A stretch of 13,701 nucleotides of DNA from an uncultured Lachnospiraceae bacterium (GCA_902797015.1 CADBRG010000147.1:1-13701); one strand, 5' to 3'. Counted from the stretch's first letter, positions 6,173 through 13,422 are shown. Made by a program: numbers and translations. The notes: generated from the sequence alone by a model not told the origin.

Positions 6173-7852
6173 CTACTCCTGCTGCAGCGTTACCAAAATC
6201 TTCGGGATGAGCTGCTTCTTGCGGGAGACGATGCCCTTGAGCGGGTAAACATATCCTTCTTTATCGACGCTGAAAGCGTGCTCGGCAAGCTCCTCTGCGC
6301 CGTCCCCCTGGCAGAGCAGGTATGTTGTTTCTTCCATAATATTGGTCAGCATGACGAAGACCATACCGATCTGGTGCGAATTGCGGATCGCGTCGAGTTC
6401 GGGCGAGAGCTTCTTCAGGACCTCTTCGAGCTCGACCTTGGTCATCGCACTGATCTGAGATACACCGAATTTCTCATCTTCCATATCGAAGATCTTGAAG
6501 TCCTGATGGAAAATCTCATCAGCAGTCTTGTGGTTGAAATCGCTGCCCGCACGGAACATGGCTTTCGCATGGGCTTCGACCTCTATGCCTGCGATCTCCG
6601 CGAGGCGCTCTGCCGTGCTTTTGTCTAGAGGTGTACAGGTCGGCGAGCGGAACATCAGCGTATCTGAAAGAATCGCGGAGCACAAAAGCCCTGCGATCTG
6701 CGGTGTGATCTCCACACCTTTTTCCTGATACATCTGGTAAATGATCGTCGCTGTACAGCCGACCGGCTGGTTTCTAAAAAAGACCGGTGCCAAAGTCTCA
6801 AGGCTGCCGAGCCTGTGATGATCGATGATCTCTAAGATCTCGGCGCTGTCGATGCCTTCAACTGCCTGTGCCTTTTCGTTGTGGTCGACTAAAATCATCT
6901 GCTTGCGGCGCATGTTCAACAGGTTCCGGCGTGAGATCATCCCGAGGTATTTGCCGTCATCATCGAGCACCGGGAAATCTCTGTGGCGCTCTCTGGACAT
7001 GACGTCGCGGACATCATCGATGTGCTCTTCAATCCCGAAGGAAATCAGGTTCTTTTTCCGCATGAAATATTTGACGGCCATACTCTGGTTGATCAGACGG
7101 GTCGCCGTGAAGGTGTCGTACGGTGTCGTGATCAGCACGCATCCATGCTCCTGCGCCAGCTTGACGATTGTTTTGCTGACCTTTGCACCGCCCGTGATCA
7201 CGATGGCGCTGGCGTTGTTTTCGATCGCGCAAAGCTGTGCCTCATAGCGGGCGCCCATGATCGCAAGGTCATTTTCATCCATAAACTCCTCCATGATCTC
7301 GGGGCTCGCAGAACCGACCATGACTTTTCCTTTTTTAAAACAGCCATCTGCGTCACCGCAGAGGATCTCGCCCTCGAGCGTATCGGCGATCGCCTGATAG
7401 CGCGTGTCTGTTTTCGAGAGCATCTCGCTGTCGTAGATTTCCATATATGAGGTCGCGATATCGCCTGTCGTGATCAGACCCTTGAGGTTTTTCTTTTTAT
7501 CTGTGACCGGGATCGTGACGACGTTTTGCTCCTTCATCAGCTCCCAGGCCTGTTTCAGGGACGCCGCTTTGCCGACGGGCTTTGTCGGGCGGATCTCGAT
7601 GTCCATGACCTGCGTGCTGACATCTGTGATCAGCGCAGGTTCTTCCACATCGAATGTGTCGAGGACATATTTTGTCTCGAGATTGATCTCGCCGGCGCGC
7701 TTGGGAAGGAATGTTCCCTCCTCCGTCCGGCTCTTTAAATCCGCATACGCGATCGCGGCGCAGATCGAGTCTGTATCCGGGCTTCTGTGTCCCACGATCC
7801 AGACCTCACGCGGCCTGTCGATCGGCATCGTATCTTCTCTGTTTTTCAGCAT
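6173..7852 (-). CDS. ppaC: Manganese-dependent family II inorganic pyrophosphatase with CBS-DRTGG-CBS regulatory insert
   Basis: The enzyme hydrolyses pyrophosphate to phosphate in the cytosol and pulls biosynthetic reactions forward. From the ATG at 7852 it has 559 residues, the length of CBS-containing pyrophosphatases rather than the roughly 310-residue simple form. The DHH-domain metal motif GHRSPDTDS is at 21-29. A first CBS domain lies at about 80-135, a DRTGG domain at about 150-255 and a second CBS domain at about 258-315. The metal ligands LVDHNE (321-326) and IDHH (343-346) follow. The DHHA2 domain ends with the substrate motif SRKKQLIP (543-550). In this family the CBS pair binds adenine nucleotides (AMP/ADP inhibit, ATP activates) and the DRTGG-containing form can bind diadenosine polyphosphates. 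The 7852 start is preferred because GAGGAG precedes it by 8 bases. An upstream ATG at 7882 lies in a palindromic repeat and lacks a ribosome site. No operon partner is seen. Confidence 0.95.
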   Translation of the reverse strand: MLKNREDTMPIDRPREVWIVGHRSPDTDSICAAIAYADLKSRTEEGTFLPKRAGEINLETKYVLDTFDVEEPALITDVSTQVMDIEIRPTKPVGKAASLKQAWELMKEQNVVTIPVTDKKKNLKGLITTGDIATSYMEIYDSEMLSKTDTRYQAIADTLEGEILCGDADGCFKKGKVMVGSASPEIMEEFMDENDLAIMGARYEAQLCAIENNASAIVITGGAKVSKTIVKLAQEHGCVLITTPYDTFTATRLINQSMAVKYFMRKKNLISFGIEEHIDDVRDVMSRERHRDFPVLDDDGKYLGMISRRNLLNMRRKQMILVDHNEKAQAVEGIDSAEILEIIDHHRLGSLETLAPVFFRNQPVGCTATIIYQMYQEKGVEITPQIAGLLCSAILSDTLMFRSPTCTPLDKSTAERLAEIAGIEVEAHAKAMFRAGSDFNHKTADEIFHQDFKIFDMEDEKFGVSQISAMTKVELEEVLKKLSPELDAIRNSHQIGMVFVMLTNIMEETTYLLCQGDGAEELAEHAFSVDKEGYVYPLKGIVSRKKQLIPKILVTLQQE

Positions 7853-7880
7853 GTGCTTTACTCCTCTACTATAATAAAGC

Positions 7881-7920
7881 ACCAGGCACCTCAGCGCTTT
7901 AATGCGCGAAGGTACCTGGT
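7881..7920. repeat. Palindromic repeat, subtype 1 copy B, upstream of the pyrophosphatase
   Basis: ACCAGGCACCT (7881-7891) pairs with AGGTACCTGGT (7910-7920), and GCGC (7894-7897) with GCGC (7904-7907) inside. It is the partner of the hairpin at 6111-6154, with shared CCAGGCA, GCGCT, TTAA, GAAG and TACCTGG blocks. It falls 29 bases before the pyrophosphatase start, so it may overlap the promoter or leader of that gene. Confidence 0.8.
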
Positions 7921-7926
7921 ACCTTC

Positions 7927-8183
7927 CTACGGTTTGATCAGCTGCTCTAATGTATCAAACAATGCTTCCGGCTGGACAGGCTTGCTTAAGTGCGCGTTGA
8001 GTCCTGCCTGCAGGCTTCGCTGTACATCTTCGTCGAATGCGTTGGCGGTCAATGCGATGATCGGGATCTCTGTCCCGTCCTGATCGTTCCAAGCACAAGA
8101 ATAACTACCACCACCAGGCAGCCGATGATCGCCGCCGCACGGATTTGTTGCTTTTCCTGTAATTCATAAGTGGCCTCCGTATA
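7927..8183 (-). pseudogene. Ghost of a hybrid sensor histidine kinase
   Basis: On the minus strand, plus 7927-8081 encodes the last third of a receiver domain. It contains IPIIALTANAF, GLNAHLSKPV (the conserved Lys-Pro) and a stop. Directly upstream, in another frame (plus about 8085-8183), lies YTEATYELQEKQQIRAAAII followed by a hydrophobic span, CLVVVVILVLG. This is what is expected of the last transmembrane helix of a sensor kinase. Everything between them (linker, HisKA, ATPase domain and the phospho-acceptor Asp of the receiver) is missing, and the two parts are out of frame. This is an internal deletion with the junction near 8081-8085. The pieces cannot make a working protein. Confidence 0.8.
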
Positions 8184-8398
8184 TTAAAAGTATTTAAAAA
8201 TCTACGCTATTTTAATCATAACAGAAAGTATGGGGATTTGCATTCTTTAGTTCGCAGGATTTCCACATAAAAGACACAGTTTCTACACAATCCCACGTTA
8301 TCCTGCTAGCATATTCTTGTGGCGGCTAACTATCATACGCTCAGCCGATACCACACCTGTTTATAACAGCACCAATATTACGCACGAAAGGACTATAT

Positions 8399-10741
8399 AT
8401 GAAGAACAAAATCGTAACCGCTATCCTGATCGGTACCATGGCAGTCAGCCTGGCGGCCTGCGGCTCGGCCGGAACGACTGCTACAAGCAGCGCTTCCGTG
8501 GAATCTACCACGGCAAGCACCTTCTCAGGCGTTTCAGACCAGGAATACATTGAAGAAACCTTAAACCTTGCAAACAATGAGGACCAGGAATGGACCTACG
8601 ATGCCGATGCGGATGCATGGATCCTCTCCGTTGTATCTGCAGTGGCTTACCCGGAGATCGAAGATGAACAGGGTGTCTCGGTCTGTGTACCGGGTGCTTA
8701 TGTGACCGGAATCGATACCGATGGTGACGGCGAAGCTGACGTGACCGCAGACTCCTATTCAGACGCAGTCAAAGGGTCTCTTGTCATCGACTACGACGCT
8801 GAGGTGACCAGCTCAAACGGACAGGTCTACACTGCCTCCACTGCGCCGCTGATCTTAAATACCGGCGCGGCGGGATATTCATCTTCCACCAACACAACTG
8901 CAGCGACCACTTACGCGTCCGAAGGCTACATCAACATCGCCTGCGGCAACCGCGGCAAACAGGACACCATAACGGATGAAGACGGCAATACCACCTACAC
9001 CGGCGATGCGCCGTCCTGCCTGGTTGACCAGAAAAACGCGGCCCGCTACGTAAAATACAATATTTTATTAGGCAATCTTCCGGGAAATGTTGATTACCTC
9101 GTTTCCACAGGCGGCTCCGGCGGCGGTGCACATGCAGCAATGTTTGCAGCCACCAGCAACAATTCTGATTTCTATGCCTATGAAGCCGAGGCCGGCGCGG
9201 TCGGCTGTTATGCTTTAGTGGATGGCTCCTATTCCACGACCGTCTCGATCGATGGAACGGACTACGAACTCTCCGACGGCGCATGGGGCTGTGTCGCATA
9301 CTCCGCGATCACATCGCTTGCCGAGGCAGATATGGCACAGGCGTTTGAGTATTATATGGACACCGACTATGACTTCGGAAGCTCCTTCCAGGAACAGCTG
9401 GCAGAATACCTTTCCGAAGAATACATGACCTATATCAATGACCAGAACTTAAATGTTAACGAAGGTGATGTCGGATTTGATTTGAATGAGGATGGCGATA
9501 CAGAAGATACAATTGAACTGTCGATTGAATATGACGAAGAAAAATATGCCGATACCAACGGTTACGGCGGAACGTATCTTGACCTGTACCTTGCAGAGTT
9601 TGAAAGCAACCTGGAATGGTATCTGGAAAACCTGGATTACGCGGACGGCTGGACCTGGTTTGATGCGAAAGGAAACACATTAAGTGATGAAGAAGTCGCA
9701 GCGATGACGACGGAAGACAAGGCCGCAGCTTTCTTAGAGGGACGCTACACCAAGGCAAGCTCCGGTGGCGGCATGGGCGGTCCTGGCGGCATGGGCGGCG
9801 GTGCCCCGAGTGATATGGGCTCAGGCGGCCCCGGTGGTGAAGCGCCGAGTGGCGCACCGAGTGGCATGGGCGGTAAAAGTGATTTCGCCGGTCCCGGCGG
9901 CAGCAGCTCCGACGAGAGCAACGCCTCCCAGTCTGACAGCAGCGCTTCCGATGAGGCGGCAAGCGACAGCTCAGAGCGCAGCTTTGACAATTCCGATGTT
10001 GCGGAAAACAGCTCCGGCGACACCATGGATGTCGGCACACCGGATGTAGGTACGACACAGGCAGCCGGCAGCACCACAGACTCCTCGAACTACAGCAGCT
10101 ACGATGAAATGCTTGCTTCCTATCAGGAAGATATCGCAGAAGTCGAAGCCGGTGATGAATACGGCAATAACATCGTCGAGCTTTACAACCCGTTAAATTA
10201 TATCGGAAATGAAAACACCGACAACCCGACCTGGATGCGGATCCTGATGGGTGCATCAGAAGGCGACATGTCCATGTTCTCTTCTCTGAATATGCAGATC
10301 GCTGCCCTGAATGCCGGTATTGACGCCAACATCGAGTGGCAGTGGGGCGGCGGACATGTTCCGTCCGAGATCTTAGGAGAAAGCCTGTCGCTCTATGTCG
10401 ATGAGATGTATGGAAAATATGTAGACGGCGCGGTTGATGTTACCAAGGCAGAAGCCGAGACACAGACGGAAAACGGTGACTCCGAGGAAGCATCCGGCAC
10501 CGACATCAGCAGCTGGGCAACCTACGAGGACGGCACAGTTTCCTTCAGCCTGGCAGACGCGGTAAGCTATCGTACCGATGGCGCAAGCAAAGCCGTTCCG
10601 GGATTTGATGTCATCGACTACGGCCAGGAAGACTACGTCTTCGGCGATTCCGACAGCGATGCCCGTCACTGGGATTCCTATCTACTAAAGGTCCTTGAAG
10701 AACATGCGGATGAGCTGAGCGAACTGTTTAATCAGGGTTGA
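8399..10741 (+). CDS. Secreted lipoprotein, subtype B tannase-like alpha/beta hydrolase
   Basis: This 780-residue protein is probably anchored on the outer face of the membrane. It has a lipoprotein signal with lipobox LAAC (Cys21) and a Ser/Thr-rich linker. The region 165-275 resembles bacterial tannases/feruloyl esterases of the Lactobacillus TanLp1 type: GNRGKQ, then APSCLVDQKNAARYVKYN, then the nucleophile elbow GGSGG with Ser240. A second core block near the end supplies Asp623 in MGASEGDMS and His653 in WGGGHVPSE. The 30-residue spacing is close to that of the tannase triad, so all catalytic residues appear present. The family cleaves gallate or other phenolic esters; the real substrate is not known. 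The lid region is enlarged by a Gly/Met/Pro-rich stretch (about 454-500) and a Ser/Asp/Ala-rich stretch (about 500-565). Two Asp-rich loops (DTDGDGEAD at about 103-111; DLNEDGDTED at about 361-370) look like calcium loops. GAAAGGA is 6 bases before the ATG. The 8184-8398 leader shows no other gene. Confidence 0.82.
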   Translation: MKNKIVTAILIGTMAVSLAACGSAGTTATSSASVESTTASTFSGVSDQEYIEETLNLANNEDQEWTYDADADAWILSVVSAVAYPEIEDEQGVSVCVPGAYVTGIDTDGDGEADVTADSYSDAVKGSLVIDYDAEVTSSNGQVYTASTAPLILNTGAAGYSSSTNTTAATTYASEGYINIACGNRGKQDTITDEDGNTTYTGDAPSCLVDQKNAARYVKYNILLGNLPGNVDYLVSTGGSGGGAHAAMFAATSNNSDFYAYEAEAGAVGCYALVDGSYSTTVSIDGTDYELSDGAWGCVAYSAITSLAEADMAQAFEYYMDTDYDFGSSFQEQLAEYLSEEYMTYINDQNLNVNEGDVGFDLNEDGDTEDTIELSIEYDEEKYADTNGYGGTYLDLYLAEFESNLEWYLENLDYADGWTWFDAKGNTLSDEEVAAMTTEDKAAAFLEGRYTKASSGGGMGGPGGMGGGAPSDMGSGGPGGEAPSGAPSGMGGKSDFAGPGGSSSDESNASQSDSSASDEAASDSSERSFDNSDVAENSSGDTMDVGTPDVGTTQAAGSTTDSSNYSSYDEMLASYQEDIAEVEAGDEYGNNIVELYNPLNYIGNENTDNPTWMRILMGASEGDMSMFSSLNMQIAALNAGIDANIEWQWGGGHVPSEILGESLSLYVDEMYGKYVDGAVDVTKAEAETQTENGDSEEASGTDISSWATYEDGTVSFSLADAVSYRTDGASKAVPGFDVIDYGQEDYVFGDSDSDARHWDSYLLKVLEEHADELSELFNQG

Positions 10742-10742
10742 T

Positions 10743-10775
10743 TTTGTAACAATTTCGTAATAGTACCAGGTACCC
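10743..10775 (+). repeat. Dispersed repeat, subtype 2 copy A, after the tannase-like gene
   Basis: This 33-base unit begins one base past the stop codon and contains TTTTGTAACA, TTCGTAAT and the palindromic AGTACCAGGTACC. It differs at only three positions from 12383-12415, which sits at the end of the Crp/Fnr gene. Confidence 0.85.
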
Positions 10776-10780
10776 TATAG

Positions 10781-10814
10781 AAAGAACCCCCGGGTTTTTA
10801 TCCCGGGGTTCTTT
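10781..10814 (+). terminator. Intrinsic terminator of the tannase-like gene
   Basis: AAAGAACCCCCGGG (10781-10794) pairs with CCCGGGGTTCTTT (10802-10814) with one bulged C and a short loop, followed by GTTTC. It is GC-rich and strong. Its A-rich left side gives Ts on the minus strand, so it could also stop the convergent ferredoxin-like transcript. Confidence 0.85.
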
Positions 10815-10849
10815 GTTTCATTCGTCTGATCACATACGAGCCGGCATCT

Positions 10850-11611
10850 TTACAGAATCCTTCCGTCTCTTGAAATGGTCACGACCTGCCAGGGGATGAA
10901 TTTCCCGCTCGCCTGCAAGGCTTTCTTTGCTGCCATTTCCAGACCGCCGCAGCACGGAACTTCCATCCGGACAATTTGTACCTCCTGCACATCGTTATTC
11001 GCAATGATCTCTGTCAGCTTTTCACTGTAATCGATGTCGTCAAGCTTCGGACAGCCGATGATCGTGGTTTTCCCTTTCATAAAATCTTCGTGCATGTTTG
11101 CATAGGCATACGCCGTACAGTCCGCTGCGATCAGAAGCTTTGCCCCATCAAAAAACGGTGCGCGCGTCGGAACCAGCTTGATCTGGCAGGGCCACTGCGC
11201 CAGACGCGATACCGATAAATTTGTCCCGCCGCTTGCCGGCGCTTCCTCTGCTCTCCGCGTAAACTGCATTGCCTGTGATCCCGGGCATCCTCCCTGGTGT
11301 ACCTGCTTCATTTCACTCATTGCCTGTCTCCCTTCTGTTGCGGCAGAACCCGATCGATCTGTCGTATATCCGCTTTCTTCCTGCGCCCGTTTCACTGCCT
11401 CTTCGTCATAAGCGGGTGCTTCCCGCTCTTCAAATGTGATCGCACCGGTCGGGCAGGACGGCAGGCAGTCACCAAGTCCATCACAAAAATGCTCTCTGAC
11501 AAGCTTTGCCTTCCCGTCAATGATATCGATTGCGCCTTCATGACAGGCATTTGCGCAAAGGCCACAGCCGTTGCATTTATCTTCGTCAATATGGATAATC
11601 TTCCGGATCAT
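10850..11611 (-). CDS. Ferredoxin-like iron-sulfur protein with a Cys-rich C-terminal domain
   Basis: From ATG 11611 the protein has 253 residues. GGGGAGG is 6-7 bases upstream, and the longer frame to 11674 has no ribosome site. The N-terminus is a ferredoxin fold: cluster motif C13-x2-C16-x2-C19-x3-C23, then C43-x5-C49-x3-C53-P. Only seven cysteines fall in the two motifs, so the second cluster either uses a ligand from elsewhere or is altered. A hinge (about 62-130) contains GGCPG. The C-terminal part (135-253) has conserved-looking cysteines in AADCTAY (165), GCPKLDD (187) and PCCGG (220-221). This architecture is common in clostridia beside Crp/Fnr regulators and hybrid cluster protein genes, where it is thought to pass electrons in nitrosative or redox stress responses. 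No hcp gene is present in the window. It is divergent from the regulator at 11724. Confidence 0.85.
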   Translation of the reverse strand: MIRKIIHIDEDKCNGCGLCANACHEGAIDIIDGKAKLVREHFCDGLGDCLPSCPTGAITFEEREAPAYDEEAVKRAQEESGYTTDRSGSAATEGRQAMSEMKQVHQGGCPGSQAMQFTRRAEEAPASGGTNLSVSRLAQWPCQIKLVPTRAPFFDGAKLLIAADCTAYAYANMHEDFMKGKTTIIGCPKLDDIDYSEKLTEIIANNDVQEVQIVRMEVPCCGGLEMAAKKALQASGKFIPWQVVTISRDGRIL

Positions 11612-11651
11612 AATATTACCTCCCCACAGAATTTCTTTTGTCTTTCTGCCA

Positions 11652-11695
11652 TTACTATAGTAAAATATCTTCAACTAGTATGTGGTTTTAACCAC
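11652..11695 (-). promoter_or_regulatory. Ferredoxin-gene promoter with Crp/Fnr-type operator at -41.5
   Basis: GTGGTTTTAACCAC (11682-11695) is a perfect palindrome centred at 11688.5. On the minus strand TATAGT (plus 11654-11659) makes a -10 box, which puts transcription start near 11647. The palindrome is then centred exactly at -41.5, the classic position for activation by Crp/Fnr-family proteins. There is no good -35 box, as expected for an activated promoter. The -10 lies in a second perfect palindrome, TTACTATAGTAA (11652-11663). The same site lies upstream of the divergent regulator gene and could also control it. Confidence 0.6.
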
Positions 11696-11723
11696 GAAAT
11701 CAAACTTTTTTTAGGAGATTTTT

Positions 11724-12389
11724 ATGACTGTACAGACAAATCCGGAAGCACTTCAGAATATCGTAATTTTCAAAAACTTTTCCATCGATGAGATCAAAGC
11801 CGCGCTTGATCTGCTGCATGCCACAAGCAGGCAGTACAAAAAAAGCGAAATCATCCTGCATGCCGGATCGACAACCCGGGAAATGGGACTGGTTTTAAAA
11901 GGAAGCGTCACGATCGAAAACAATGACGCCTGGGGAAATAAAAGCATCTTAAGCCATGTCGGCAAAGGCCACTTTTTCGCAGAAACATACGCTTACATCG
12001 GAACCGAACCCTTGATGGTCGACGTGACCGCAAATGAGGATTGCAGCATTCTTTTTCTGAAAATCGGCGCTTTGCAGGAACTCGTTTCCGAGAAAAATCC
12101 CTGGGCCGTGAAACTGACCATGAACCTGCTCACCATTTTCTCCCAGAAAAATCTGGCGCTCTCCGGCCGGAGCTTTCACATCTCCCCGAAGACGATCCGC
12201 GGCAGAGTCATGGCTTATTTAAACAGCCTTTACATCAAAAAGGGGACGTCCACGTTTGACATCCCCTTTGACCGCCAGCAAATGGCGGACTATCTTAACT
12301 TAGATCGTACTGCCCTCTCAAAAGAACTTGGGAGGATGCGTGACGAAGGCCTCATCTCCTTTCACAAAAATTGTTTTACCATTTTGTAA
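11724..12389 (+). CDS. Crp/Fnr-family transcriptional regulator
   Basis: This 221-residue protein has an N-terminal cyclic-nucleotide-binding-type beta barrel (about 15-120, with YKKSEIILHAGS, GLVLKGSVTI and GHFFAETYAYIG). A dimer helix spans about 125-148 and a winged HTH about 155-215; the recognition region is DRQQMADYLNLDRTALSKEL (183-202). The effector-domain residues typical of cAMP binding are not evident, and there is no N-terminal Cys cluster as in FNR. The signal is therefore unknown; it may sense through haem or a partner as HcpR-type regulators do. AGGAGA is 5 bases before the ATG. It is divergent from the ferredoxin-like gene, with an operator-like palindrome in between, and probably controls that gene. 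The stop codon lies inside a dispersed repeat (12383-12415). Confidence 0.92.
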   Translation: MTVQTNPEALQNIVIFKNFSIDEIKAALDLLHATSRQYKKSEIILHAGSTTREMGLVLKGSVTIENNDAWGNKSILSHVGKGHFFAETYAYIGTEPLMVDVTANEDCSILFLKIGALQELVSEKNPWAVKLTMNLLTIFSQKNLALSGRSFHISPKTIRGRVMAYLNSLYIKKGTSTFDIPFDRQQMADYLNLDRTALSKELGRMRDEGLISFHKNCFTIL

Positions 12390-12415
12390 CATTTCCGTAA
12401 TGGTACCAGGTACCT
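12383..12415 (+). repeat. Dispersed repeat, subtype 2 copy B, over the Crp/Fnr stop codon
   Basis: TTTTGTAACA, TTCCGTAAT and the palindrome GGTACCAGGTACC repeat the unit at 10743-10775 with three differences in 33 bases. The TAA stop of the regulator (12387-12389) is supplied by the repeat itself, so the last codons may have been set by its arrival. Confidence 0.85.
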
Positions 12416-12436
12416 TTACCAATGGCTTCTTATAGC

Positions 12437-12473
12437 TTTACTTTTTTACCATTTTTACTATAATAAAGTAAAG
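12437..12473 (+). promoter_or_regulatory. fic promoter with clustered TTTACY half-sites
   Basis: TTTACT (12437-12442), a 16-base spacer and TATAAT (12459-12464) form a housekeeping promoter. The hexamer TTTACY occurs in direct orientation at 12437, 12445 and 12454 and inverted as AGTAAA at 12467-12472. CTTTACTTT (12436-12444) and AAAGTAAAG (12465-12473) are a perfect 9-bp inverted repeat around the promoter. TTTACTATAATAAAGTAAA (12454-12472) is a near-palindrome centred on the -10. A protein bound here would block RNA polymerase. The HTH of the Fic protein just downstream is the obvious candidate for autorepression. Confidence 0.65.
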
Positions 12474-12490
12474 GAACAGGAGGTGTTTTC

Positions 12491-13405
12491 ATGTATTGCT
12501 ATGAAAAACTTGAACAGAAGCTAACAGAAAATGGTATCACGAGAACAGCCTTGACACATGAACTCGGTATATCATCACGAACAATCGCAAAAATCGGCAA
12601 AGGAGAAAAACTTTCCAGGATCGTCCTACAAAAGATTGCAGATTATCTTTCCTGTGACCCCGGGGATCTTTACTGCATTGTTTCCGATAACCCTATTTTA
12701 CAACGTCTTCGTGAAGAAAAAGATGCAAAAATCTCAGGTGGTCTATACCATGAACTACAGGTTCGAATGACTTATAATTCTAACCACATGGAAGGAAGTG
12801 CTTTATCAGAAGAACAGACACGTTTCATCTTTGAAACCAACACCATCGATGCTGGAGATGGCATTCCTGTAGATGACATTCTCGAAACAGTTCATCATTT
12901 CCAGGCAATCGATTATGTGATTGACCACGCAGAAGAAGAACTGTCAGAAGACTTCATCAAAGAGCTTCATTATATTTTAAAGCATGATACCAAAGATGCC
13001 TCTCTTTTCTGGTTTTCTGTAGGTGATTACAAACAGCGCCCAAATGTTGTCGGCGGTCGTACGACCACAAAGCCAGCAGATGTTTCTGCCGAAATAAAGG
13101 CTCTGATTGCTTCCTATCATGCAAATGCTAACATCACAATAAATGATATCATCGCTTTCCATGCAGCTTTCGAGCGCATCCATCCTTTCCAGGACGGAAA
13201 CGGAAGAGTCGGAAGGCTGATCGCGCTAAAAGAATGTCTTCATTGGAATATTGTCCCGTTCATTATCGAAGATACGAAAAAACATTTTTATTACCGGGGG
13301 CTGGCAGAGTGGAATCATGAAAAAGGATATCTTATTGACACCTGCCTCGACGGACAGGATACATTTCAAAGACTATTGGATTTGTTTGAAATCAAAACCG
13401 GTTGA
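12491..13405 (+). CDS. Fic-domain protein with N-terminal HTH and inhibitory helix
   Basis: This 304-residue protein should transfer AMP (or a related group) from a nucleotide to a target protein hydroxyl. The complete Fic motif HPFQDGNGRVGR lies at 231-242 (His231 base, Asp235 metal ligand, Asn237, Arg239, Arg242). The upstream target-docking flap region GDYKQRPNVVGG is at 178-189. SNHMEG at 97-102 fits the (S/T)xxxE(G/N) inhibitory motif, placed N-terminal to the Fic core as in class II Fic proteins; Glu101 would obstruct ATP until relieved. The first 60 residues form an Xre-type HTH (LTHELGISSRTIAKIGKGEK). AGGAGGT lies 6 bases before the ATG at 12491. Stand-alone, self-inhibited Fic proteins of this kind can act as AMPylators or deAMPylators; targets are unknown. 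It has its own promoter with operator-like repeats and no antitoxin partner gene nearby. Confidence 0.93.
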   Translation: MYCYEKLEQKLTENGITRTALTHELGISSRTIAKIGKGEKLSRIVLQKIADYLSCDPGDLYCIVSDNPILQRLREEKDAKISGGLYHELQVRMTYNSNHMEGSALSEEQTRFIFETNTIDAGDGIPVDDILETVHHFQAIDYVIDHAEEELSEDFIKELHYILKHDTKDASLFWFSVGDYKQRPNVVGGRTTTKPADVSAEIKALIASYHANANITINDIIAFHAAFERIHPFQDGNGRVGRLIALKECLHWNIVPFIIEDTKKHFYYRGLAEWNHEKGYLIDTCLDGQDTFQRLLDLFEIKTG

Positions 13406-13422
13406 TCTCTAACAAAATAAAA

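Noticed and set aside
7853..7882. Upstream ATG extending the pyrophosphatase by ten residues
   Set aside because: No ribosome site; the added codons fall in the promoter and palindrome region, while ATG 7852 has GAGGAG.
9456..10256. Minus-strand Arg/Cys/His-rich ORF of 266 codons
   Set aside because: Antisense shadow of the GC-rich esterase gene, with composition typical of shadows and no ribosome site.
11612..11674. Upstream ATG extending the ferredoxin-like protein by 21 residues
   Set aside because: It would cover the predicted -10 box and ribosome site; ATG 11611 has a strong GGGGAGG site.
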